Source: Olivibacter domesticus (lineage in GTDB: Bacteria > Bacteroidota > Bacteroidia > Sphingobacteriales > Sphingobacteriaceae). Taken from it: a stretch of 64,000 nucleotides of DNA. Shown in pieces: positions 56,037-64,000 of this stretch; the stretch's first letter is position 1, and each line of letters opens with the position of its first letter. The position numbers and the translations under genes were made by a program. The notes under the pieces were generated by a model. The model ran no database searches, was not told where the DNA came from, and saw nothing but the letters and a program-made list of their open reading frames with translations. Where the stretch lies: contig NZ_FOAF01000009.1 of the NCBI RefSeq assembly GCF_900109575.1, positions 167,150 to 231,149 of the forward strand, written 5' to 3'.

Positions 56037-56159
56037 TGTATTAAAATTCAGTATATTATATAAGAGGTGCAAACCTACTATAAAATTCGCTTATTTGGAA
56101 GTTTAGTTATAGGACTTATCGGAATACTTTTTGTATATTAAGACAAAAAAGTAAAATAC

Positions 56160-57443
56160 ATGACAACTCGTATATACTCATTGCTTCTTATCGTATTGTT
56201 AATAGACGCTAGTAGCCTGTTCGCACAAATCAACAATATGGAAACAGCCTCGCAGTTTATCTCTTCATTAGCATCTTCCAAATATGATGACGCATTGAAT
56301 AATACTTCGGTAGATTTTAAAGCAAAAGTAAGTACAGAAGCGATGGCTAAAATATGGAATGGGCTAAATGAACAATTTGGAAGATATGAAACATTAGTTA
56401 TACCCGATAGCATAGATAAAAATGCAACACCTTTAACGCTTTCAGCAACCTTTCAGCATTATATCGTTCCGCTTACATTTCATTTTAATGCGGCGCATGA
56501 GCTAGTTGGTTTTTTTATACAACAAACGCCCAAAGTAAGATCCAATGTAAGTAAGAGTCCGGCTAATTTTCCTGAAGAAGAAGTAAAAATAAAAGTTAAA
56601 GGAGGCATTATTGGCGGCACAATCATGACACCTAAAAATCCACAGAAGGGTATGCCTATTGCATTAATTATTGCAGGCAGTGGCCCTACCAACCGCAATG
56701 GTAACAATCCATACGGAGCTCAATCCAACACCTATCTACTATTGGCGGAGGCACTGGCAGATAATGGTATCGCCAGCTTTCGCTACGATAAAAGATTAAT
56801 TGGTGAAAGTGCTCATTTTGAAAACAATCAAAATAAAGTTGTATTTAATGATTTTGTGGAAGATGCTGTTATTTTAGGTCAATTTTTAAAAAGCAGGAAA
56901 GATTTTGGTAAACTTTATATCATTGGCCATAGTGAAGGTTCGAATATTGGTATGATAGCTGCTCAACAATTAAACCCAGCTGCATTTATTTCCATTGCGG
57001 GGCCAGGTGAGAATCTCGCCAAAATATTAGAGACCCAACTATTAACACAGCCGCATTTGGCTGATGAAGCAAAACCCATAATAAACCTACTAGTGCAAGG
57101 AAAAACGGTAAAAAAAGTGCCGCCAGAGTTGAACGGTCTTTTTGATAGCTCTATCCAGCCTTTTATTATTTCATCGTTTAAGGTAGAGCCATTAGCAGAA
57201 ATCAAAAAATTAACGATGCCTATACTATTAGTGGCGGGAACGAACGATCTGCAAGTTCCTTTTAATCATGCAGAGAAACTCAAACAAGCGAACCCAAAGG
57301 CCGTATTATTATTGATAAAAAACATGAATCACGTGCTTAAAACAGCTCCAGCAAGTCAACAGGCAAATTTAAAAACGTATGCAAACCCTAACCTTCCTCT
57401 TAATACAGATTTAATCATCGGTTTGATCAATTTTTTGAAATAA
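56160..57443 (+). CDS. Exported alpha/beta hydrolase with N-terminal DUF3887-like domain
   Basis: 427 residues with a signal peptide (about 1-22, ending FAQ). The N-terminal domain (about 25-115: TASQFISSLASSKYDDALNN, KAKVSTEAMAKIWNGL) resembles DUF3887. The alpha/beta hydrolase core (about 135-427) has the oxyanion region IAGSGPTNRNGN, nucleophile elbow GHSEGSNIG, Asp in LLVAGTNDLQVPF and His in KNMNHVLK. Acts in the periplasm; substrate unknown. Divergent from valS, convergent with gyrB. Confidence 0.88.
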   Translation: MTTRIYSLLLIVLLIDASSLFAQINNMETASQFISSLASSKYDDALNNTSVDFKAKVSTEAMAKIWNGLNEQFGRYETLVIPDSIDKNATPLTLSATFQHYIVPLTFHFNAAHELVGFFIQQTPKVRSNVSKSPANFPEEEVKIKVKGGIIGGTIMTPKNPQKGMPIALIIAGSGPTNRNGNNPYGAQSNTYLLLAEALADNGIASFRYDKRLIGESAHFENNQNKVVFNDFVEDAVILGQFLKSRKDFGKLYIIGHSEGSNIGMIAAQQLNPAAFISIAGPGENLAKILETQLLTQPHLADEAKPIINLLVQGKTVKKVPPELNGLFDSSIQPFIISSFKVEPLAEIKKLTMPILLVAGTNDLQVPFNHAEKLKQANPKAVLLLIKNMNHVLKTAPASQQANLKTYANPNLPLNTDLIIGLINFLK

Positions 57444-57458
57444 AATTTAAAGAAAATA

Positions 57459-57499
57459 ACAGAGGGCAAAAAAGTATTAAACACTTCTTTGCCCTCTGT
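57459..57499. terminator. Bidirectional terminator between the hydrolase and gyrB
   Basis: 12-bp perfect stem (ACAGAGGGCAAA 57459-57470 with TTTGCCCTCTGT 57488-57499) with a 17-base A/T-rich loop that can extend the stem. Confidence 0.85.
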
Positions 57500-57524
57500 C
57501 GAAATATTTCGCTATTTAATAGCC

Positions 57525-59519
<1,995 letters not shown>

Positions 59520-59602
59520 TTACTGACAGTTTACTACATCATATAGAAACAATTACATTCTACATATCGAATAAATCGCTTCAAGAGCCTTATTGTGTAA
59601 AA

Positions 59603-59634
59603 TTGGATATGAAAGCAATTTTACATAAGTTTGC
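59603..59634 (+). promoter_or_regulatory. Bacteroidota sigma-ABfr-type promoter, OmpH-like gene
   Basis: TTG (59603-59605), 20 bases, TAAGTTTGC (59626-59634), 28 bases before the ATG at 59663. Confidence 0.8.
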
Positions 59635-59662
59635 GCTTTATTGATTAGGATTTAAACAACTT

Positions 59663-60271
59663 ATGATGAACAAACCATTCGCTCATTTAACAAAAATCAC
59701 CTTAGGCCTTATCTTAGCGGCGACTACAGTGGCTTGCAATAATAACCCAAGTAAAACACCAGCCTCCAAGTCTGGTAACGATAGTGCCGCTACCGTTTCT
59801 GGCGGAGACAAAATTGTATATGTCAATTCTGATTCTCTTTTAGCAAATTATGCCTACTTTAAAGACATGCAGGCAAAGCTTCAAGAGAAAGCAAAAAAGA
59901 CGCAAGGCGAATTACAAGCAAAAGGTAATGCTTTTCAACGTGAAGTAGCAGATTATCAAAAAAATGCTGCCACCATGAGTGCGGAGCAACGTCAAAGTAC
60001 GGAGGAGCGTTTAGCACGTAAACAAGAAGAATTAGGTAAATTTAATCAAAATGCCAATCAAGCATTTGCTAGCGATGAGGCGCAAGAGCAAGAAAAACTT
60101 TATAACAAAGTTTCTGATTATCTAAAAACACATGCAAAAGACAAAGGGTATAAATTTGTACTTACTTATGCTAAAGGTAATCCGGGTGTTCTATTTGCCG
60201 ATGAAAGCTTAGAGATCACGAAAGAGGTGGTAGATGGCTTAAATGCAGATTACAAAAAAGAGAAAAAATAA
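59663..60271 (+). CDS. OmpH/Skp-like lipoprotein
   Basis: Periplasmic chaperone-like protein of the Skp/OmpH family, 202 residues. It has a lipoprotein signal (MMNKPFAHLTKITLGLILAA then TTVAC, Cys25), a Ser/Lys-rich linker, then the OmpH domain: KIVYVNSDSLLANYAYFKDM and a long coiled-coil hairpin (KLQEKAKKTQGELQAKGNAF, ERLARKQEELGKFNQNANQA). It ends in LEITKEVVDGLNADYKKEKK. Lipid anchoring differs from soluble E. coli Skp. It likely assists outer-membrane protein folding (inference). Confidence 0.9.
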   Translation: MMNKPFAHLTKITLGLILAATTVACNNNPSKTPASKSGNDSAATVSGGDKIVYVNSDSLLANYAYFKDMQAKLQEKAKKTQGELQAKGNAFQREVADYQKNAATMSAEQRQSTEERLARKQEELGKFNQNANQAFASDEAQEQEKLYNKVSDYLKTHAKDKGYKFVLTYAKGNPGVLFADESLEITKEVVDGLNADYKKEKK

Positions 60272-60285
60272 TCAATCATAAATTA

Positions 60286-60324
60286 AAGCAAAAAGGATTG
60301 ATAGCGTGTCAATCCTTTTTGCTT
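60286..60324. terminator. Bidirectional terminator overlapping the bTHX stop
   Basis: AAGCAAAAAGGATTGA (60286-60301) pairs with TCAATCCTTTTTGCTT (60309-60324), 16 bp, 7-base loop. The right arm encodes the end of the bTHX gene, including its TGA stop (60309-60311). Confidence 0.88.
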
Positions 60325-60452
60325 TTAGGAGCAATCTTTTCTTTAACTTTTAATGTCGTATCTTCTTTATTTTTCTTCTTCCCAGGTCTAGTTTTACCAT
60401 ATGACCCCATAATGATTTTTCCTCTTTTGGTTTTTTTATCTCCTTTTCCCAT
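60309..60452 (-). CDS. 30S ribosomal protein bTHX
   Basis: Short 47-residue basic protein on the minus strand: ATG 60452, TGA at 60309-60311. It begins MGKGDKKTKRGKIIMGSYGK, then TRPGKKK, the bTHX (RPS31-like) signature. It continues with a Lys-rich tail (EDTTLKVKEKIAPKSKKD). bTHX sits in the head of the 30S subunit in Thermus and Bacteroidota. The 3' end lies inside a terminator hairpin shared with the convergent OmpH-like gene. Confidence 0.9.
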   Translation of the reverse strand: MGKGDKKTKRGKIIMGSYGKTRPGKKKNKEDTTLKVKEKIAPKSKKD

Positions 60453-60536
60453 AATACTGAATTAAATATTTTTGATAAATAACTGAGTGAACAAAAGTAG
60501 AATTCTAAGATACGAAAATTTGCAATAAGCTAGCTA

Positions 60537-60971
60537 TTATTTAGCTACTCTCTTAAACCGCATAAGTGCTATATCTCCCATAATAAGATGAAGTGTTTTC
60601 CCCTCATCGGTAATATCATATTTATTGATCTTTTCTAGTGTACTTATGAAGGTACTTTCCCCCTGCCCAGGACAAGCCATTTTTGTCATACCTAGCCCAT
60701 CTTTGAAACTTATACTATGTCCATCCCTATTTAATTTTCCAAAGAAGTTATTGCAGCTTGTATTACCACTTATTCTATTAGAGTCTGCCTCAACCTTTAA
60801 GAAGGGCTTTTTATTTGGATATAAACCATCAAAAGCAATCCGCGGACCACTGATATAATCAAGCTCCCAAGTACCAGACAGGTCATCTTTTTTCGTCGTC
60901 ATACCCTTTTTTGCTGTACAGGCAGCAACGATGACGGTTAACATTGTCATTAGTATAAAAATTTTTCTCAT
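60537..60971 (-). CDS. META-domain lipoprotein (HslJ-like)
   Basis: 144 residues from ATG 60971: lipoprotein signal MRKIFILMTMLTVIVAACTA (lipobox VAAC). A longer reading from 61055 adds a non-signal leader and is less likely. META domain: LSGTWELDYISGPRIAF, SGNTSCNNFFGKL, GLGMTKMACPGQGESTFI and IMGDIALMRFKRV. The family is periplasmic or outer-membrane and stress-linked in E. coli (HslJ); biochemical function unknown. Confidence 0.88.
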   Translation of the reverse strand: MRKIFILMTMLTVIVAACTAKKGMTTKKDDLSGTWELDYISGPRIAFDGLYPNKKPFLKVEADSNRISGNTSCNNFFGKLNRDGHSISFKDGLGMTKMACPGQGESTFISTLEKINKYDITDEGKTLHLIMGDIALMRFKRVAK

Positions 60972-61052
60972 ATAATCATTGTTTAAAACAGATAAGACTA
61001 TTTTCTGCATAACAGGTTTCATCTTAAAATGTTTTATTTTGGTTGTTAGTAA

Positions 61053-61101
61053 CAAGACATAAGTAGCAAGATATAAGTATCAAGACACAAGTAGTAAGCT
61101 C
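61053..61101. repeat. Heptanucleotide array upstream of the META gene
   Basis: Seven units in phase: CAAGACA, TAAGTAG, CAAGATA, TAAGTAT, CAAGACA, CAAGTAG, TAAGCTC. Read on the minus strand this is the CTTGATA/CTTATAT/CTTGCTA family of 2233-2358. Confidence 0.88.
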
Positions 61102-61137
61102 CCTAGTAGTTATGACTTATCAGCTGTGAGTTTGACA

Positions 61138-61158
61138 TTCATCGTTCATCGCTCATCA
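61138..61158. repeat. Short heptanucleotide run
   Basis: TTCATCG, TTCATCG, CTCATCA: three units of a further 7-base variant, 36 bases after the CAAGATA array in the same gap. Confidence 0.55.
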
Positions 61159-61270
61159 TTTATAAATCTTTTTCATTGCTCAAACATTTTTTTAATATCG
61201 ACATAATTCCATGCAAAATGCAATAACCCGAACCCAAACCACCTAATCATTTACTGTAATAGAATTTCCT

Positions 61271-61279
61271 TAACTTTGC
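61271..61279 (+). promoter_or_regulatory. -7 element for the 88-residue protein gene
   Basis: TAACTTTGC, 8 bases before ATG 61287. Transcription would start around 61282, so the leader is only a few bases, or the start is one of the next in-frame ATGs (61293, 61299). No TTG at -33. Confidence 0.55.
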
Positions 61280-61286
61280 ATAAAAA

Positions 61287-61553
61287 ATGACTATGCAAAT
61301 GAAAGAGCCTTTTGATATTACCCTCAATGAGATCGACTATGCCATTTTCCCGGAAGAGGAAAGTATCTATACCGTGTATAAAGATGGTATTGAATATGTT
61401 AAAATCATGAAAGACACTGAAAGCAGCTGGCTAAAACTTGATCCTGAAACAGAGCTTCCTCGTTTCGAAGCAGATGATGAAATCAATGCTATTGGTAAAG
61501 AAATCATCGCTTATGAAGCAAGTACAAGCACACCATCAAATGACCTCGACTAG
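61287..61553 (+). CDS. Small acidic protein, unrecognised
   Basis: 88 residues, acidic (pI clearly below 5), with a beta-rich first half (FDITLNEIDYAIFPEEESIY, TVYKDGIEYVKIMKDTESSW) and a helical end. No signal peptide or membrane segment. ATGs at 61287, 61293 and 61299 are all in frame, so the first two to four residues are uncertain. The pattern of a short antiparallel sheet with a YTVYKDG motif is reminiscent of conserved Sphingobacteriaceae hypotheticals. Convergent with the PAP2 gene. Function unknown. Confidence 0.8.
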   Translation: MTMQMKEPFDITLNEIDYAIFPEEESIYTVYKDGIEYVKIMKDTESSWLKLDPETELPRFEADDEINAIGKEIIAYEASTSTPSNDLD

Positions 61554-61578
61554 TTTACAAAAGACGCTTTCGGCTAAA

Positions 61579-62331
61579 TTAAAACGGATTATTCCGATGG
61601 AATTCGGAAGAAACAGGCACACTTACCTTTTCCTTTGCAATTGCTAAATAAGCTTTATACCATCCACTTAAAGCTATTTCCCTACCTAACCAGAAACATA
61701 CATAAGTAAATACAGGGGCAGCAAATACATCAATACTATAATGTACATGTTGTATCAGCACCATACTTCCAACCAAGATAGTAGCGAACAAGGCAATTAA
61801 TTTATCCGTTTTATTATTAAAACACAGGAATATCAGAAACATAGTAGACGTATGGCCTGAGAAAAAAAGGTCTTTTGTTATAAAGTCTGCTTTACCATAT
61901 GTAATATTGCTAATTGGGTCTACCAACGGTATGAGTCCAATTGGTGGATCTAGCGGGACAAGTGAAATGGACAACATCCTTGTAAAAAGCACTAGGATAA
62001 ACCCGTATAAAGCAGTAATCATAATAGCGGGACTAGAAAAGCATCTATAAAACAACAAAGCGCTTGTTCCCCATATACAAATAAATAAAGGTATAGATAA
62101 ATCTTTGGCCGGCAGCAAATTTAATAAAGGGTCATATAACAAGGTTCCATCTCTAAGTTCTATATGATCAAAGAAATGAGGTAGCACCAATAATAGTACT
62201 ATGAGTAAAATATGACCGGCTATCAACCAGCTTTTAAAAGCCCAGCTCTGCATCGCCTGTTTCCAGGTAATGGTGATAGCTTGATTGGCATGAAATATAG
62301 GCTGCATCTCTTCTTTTAAAATCAACTGCAA
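61579..62331 (-). CDS. PAP2-related membrane enzyme, sphingomyelin-synthase-like
   Basis: 250-residue membrane protein with about six helices. LFFSGHTSTMFLIFLCF (His about 160) and HVHYSIDVFAAPVFTY (His and Asp about 197-201) match the catalytic D3 and D4 motifs of the sphingomyelin synthase/PAP2_C family. LFTRMLSISLVPLDPPIGLI is like the D2 motif. This family transfers a phospho-headgroup to ceramide or hydrolyses lipid phosphates. Since Sphingobacteriaceae make sphingolipids, a role in their headgroup chemistry is plausible but unproven. Confidence 0.82.
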   Translation of the reverse strand: MQLILKEEMQPIFHANQAITITWKQAMQSWAFKSWLIAGHILLIVLLLVLPHFFDHIELRDGTLLYDPLLNLLPAKDLSIPLFICIWGTSALLFYRCFSSPAIMITALYGFILVLFTRMLSISLVPLDPPIGLIPLVDPISNITYGKADFITKDLFFSGHTSTMFLIFLCFNNKTDKLIALFATILVGSMVLIQHVHYSIDVFAAPVFTYVCFWLGREIALSGWYKAYLAIAKEKVSVPVSSEFHRNNPF

Positions 62332-62569
62332 ATTTGGCTTAACATTTTGATAATATGAAATTAATTTTTTCTAATGTCTAATATTCTACTATAACAAGCT
62401 AAAAAGCCGTCAAAATGATTAACTCTTTGTAATGCAATAACGACAAAAGAAGCAAAAATGCTACGCCATATTTTATGCACGTAGCTAAATCCAAAAACTA
62501 TAGTAACTACTCATCGTGTAGTGAATGCAGTTGAATAGATTAACAAAGAATCATGCTTTTAGAAAATCC

Positions 62570-63268
62570 TTATATAATCTGAGTATCAGCGTTCAGTATT
62601 TCGACGCCATTCTCACTTGCAACCAGTGCTTTATTTGCTAAATGGTAAAACAAAGAATGCTCTATAACGCCCGGAATTAATTTTACAGATTGATTCAATT
62701 GCTCCAAGTTGGTAGCCGACTTAAATTTGACGTCTAATAACATATTTCCGTTTTCTGTAATAACGGCTCCATCTTTTTGTTGCCCCATCCGGATCTGTAA
62801 TTCAGCATCTGGATACATCACCTTTAACTTATTCCAAACAAAGCTCTCAGCCGCTGGTAAAATTTCTACACATAACGGAACAACGGTTTCCATTAATTGT
62901 GCGTTAAACTTAGATTCATCGACCAAAAGAATAAATTCTTTCGCCATAGAAGCCATTAATTTTTCCAGAGTATGTATACCTCCACCGCTTTTTAAAGCGT
63001 TCAGCTCAAGATCATAATGATCGCAACTGTCAAAATAAAAATCGATCTCCCTTATTTCGGCAACATCCAGTGTTTTTAAACCTACTGCTCTTAAACGGGA
63101 CTTCGTCTTGTAGGATGGACTTACAAAAAATAATGTCTTAATAAAAGGCAAATCTTTAATAAAATCCACCAAGTAGCCAATGGTTGTACCAGCCCCAAGG
63201 CCTATTGTCTGACCCAATTTAATATAATCCAATGCCGCTTTGGCGGCTTGTTCCTTTTTATTGTTCAT
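62570..63268 (-). CDS. rpiA: Ribose-5-phosphate isomerase A, divergent active-site motif
   Basis: Interconverts ribose-5-P and ribulose-5-P in the pentose phosphate pathway, 232 residues. IGLGAGTTIGYLVDFI is the phosphate-binding GxGxT loop. The usual DGADE motif reads DSCDH, keeping the two catalytic Asp. The KGGGGA motif reads LKSGGGIHTLEKL, keeping the Lys and the Glu. FILLVDESKFN and TENGNMLLDVKF are standard. Single-gene by spacing. Confidence 0.88.
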   Translation of the reverse strand: MNNKKEQAAKAALDYIKLGQTIGLGAGTTIGYLVDFIKDLPFIKTLFFVSPSYKTKSRLRAVGLKTLDVAEIREIDFYFDSCDHYDLELNALKSGGGIHTLEKLMASMAKEFILLVDESKFNAQLMETVVPLCVEILPAAESFVWNKLKVMYPDAELQIRMGQQKDGAVITENGNMLLDVKFKSATNLEQLNQSVKLIPGVIEHSLFYHLANKALVASENGVEILNADTQII

Positions 63269-63963
63269 ATTTTCTGTTAAAATGTTTGCAGCACATTTGA
63301 AATAAACAGCCTAACCATCTATATCAAAGATAGAAAGCCTTTCCAACAACAAAGCAAATTTCCTCATTTAATAAAAGTGCTTAACGTTCGCCAATTAAAG
63401 GTGGCATACATGGTCAAAAAAAAACAACAACTAATCTATAGTTTCTTAATTAAATTTAAAACAAACATCACCTATCAAGTAAATCCATATCAATAGAAAT
63501 CACTTTTTTAAAAAAACTCTTGCTTTCTAAAAAATATTCTATAAATTCACAAAAAAGTTACAAACTTAATGAACTAAATTAGAGAGACACCTAAGAACTA
63601 AAACAACAGACAATTCGTACAGTCAGACCGAAGCAATTTTTAGAAAGCAACATGATAAGATAAATTTTCAGGCTTCAACCACCTGAACACTCTTATAGAA
63701 GTATGTTTATTCATGTAGATAGATTGTAAATCGCATCTCGATTGTAAAAGCGCTTAACCAAATCAATATTTTTCGTGAGGTAGGATTTTGTGTGCATTAA
63801 AGTATCGCTTCAGCTAGCTACAAATAGCTTTTTATCGCGACAGGGAATTCTTGTGCCTATTATACTGGTATCAAGCGCCGCTAGATGCTTTGATTGCACG
63901 AAGGAGATTTATAAAAAGCAATCCCGTTCTTAAACAATTATTTATAACCAAAATCAACGAAAC
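63269..63963. other. Long leader or intergenic region
   Basis: About 700 bases without an ORF of note, upstream of the gene starting at 63964. AT-rich to 63650, then more mixed with possible stem-forming segments (GTAAATCGCATCTCGATTGT near 63727; AGCTAGCTACAAATAGCT near 63813). A long 5' leader of an outer-membrane uptake operon would look like this, but no specific riboswitch was recognised. Confidence 0.4.
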
Positions 63964-64000
63964 ATGAAGAAAATTATGCTATGCTTTGTTTTTCTGATAC
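63964..64000 (+). CDS. Start of an exported protein, cut by the window edge
   Basis: ATG at 63964 followed by 11 codons, MKKIMLCFVFLI, the beginning of a signal peptide. It runs off the right edge. Too little is visible to name it; the long upstream region would suit a TonB-dependent receptor or other outer-membrane component (guess). Confidence 0.6.
   Translation, partial: MKKIMLCFVFLI

Noticed and set aside
61053..61158. CRISPR array
   Set aside because: Units are 7 bases with no unique spacers and no cas genes anywhere in the window.

Overview
This window is a 64 kb piece of a low-GC bacterial chromosome. It is most likely from the Bacteroidota, family Sphingobacteriaceae or close kin (Pedobacter/Sphingobacterium/Olivibacter-like). 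The grounds are: Bacteroidota-type promoters (TTG, 19-20 bases, TAnnTTTG) in front of several genes, no Shine-Dalgarno motifs, a bTHX ribosomal protein gene, a cluster of LptD, periplasmic amidases and an MCE protein, a GNAT-nitrilase fusion, and many envelope proteins of Bacteroidota type. The identification rests on recalled family knowledge, not on a database search. Most of the window is core chromosome. I see no prophage, insertion sequence, CRISPR array or complete defence system.

Layout. 1-8 kb: the start of a 2-oxoacid dehydrogenase E2 gene, cinA, lptD, then a divergent run of two tandem amidases and an MCE/MlaD protein (cell envelope). 8-11.4 kb: an opposite-strand run with RNase Z, a STAS protein, purC and phoH. 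11.6-16.5 kb: a SAM-hydrolase-like protein, a small membrane protein, an ABC exporter, a beta-CASP nuclease-like protein and an unlisted 49-residue ORF. 16.5-19.5 kb: dprA, rsmG and a glycosyltransferase. 19.6-24 kb: tgt, an LptF/G permease, an EamA transporter and a PagL-like outer-membrane protein. 24.1-25.5 kb: an AT-rich stretch without a convincing gene. 25.5-31.7 kb: a very large putative metallopeptidase/propeller/barrel protein, a LapA-like protein, a four-helix-bundle sensor and a TPR histidine kinase. 31.7-32 kb: a GC-rich structured island, strong hairpins and tRNA-Ser(GCU). 32-37.8 kb: a PgpH-type HD phosphohydrolase, an SPFH/ribbon-helix-helix pair, a thiolase and an exported hypothetical. 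38-43.8 kb: an S9 peptidase with two POT peptide transporters. 44-52.5 kb: a dolichyl-phosphate-mannose-synthase-like GT2, ruvB, a GNAT-nitrilase fusion, a HEAT-like protein, an ABC-F ATPase, a TetR regulator, holA and an HsdR-N protein. 52.5-64 kb: a lipoprotein, valS, an alpha/beta hydrolase, gyrB, a Skp/OmpH-like lipoprotein, bTHX, a META lipoprotein, a sphingomyelin-synthase-like PAP2 protein, rpiA and the start of an exported protein.

The most unusual signal is a dispersed family of degenerate tandem repeats with a strict 7-base period (one variant has an 8-base period). They sit at gene boundaries, touching or containing stop codons (lptD, phoH, valS) or ending at start codons (ruvB, the GNAT-nitrilase gene). 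One copy lies in frame inside the essential valS gene. Their mechanism and function are unknown to me. Other points worth a second look are a tRNA-guanine transglycosylase without its zinc cysteines, an ABC-F protein with one degenerate ATP site, and the sphingomyelin-synthase-like enzyme in a lineage known for sphingolipids.
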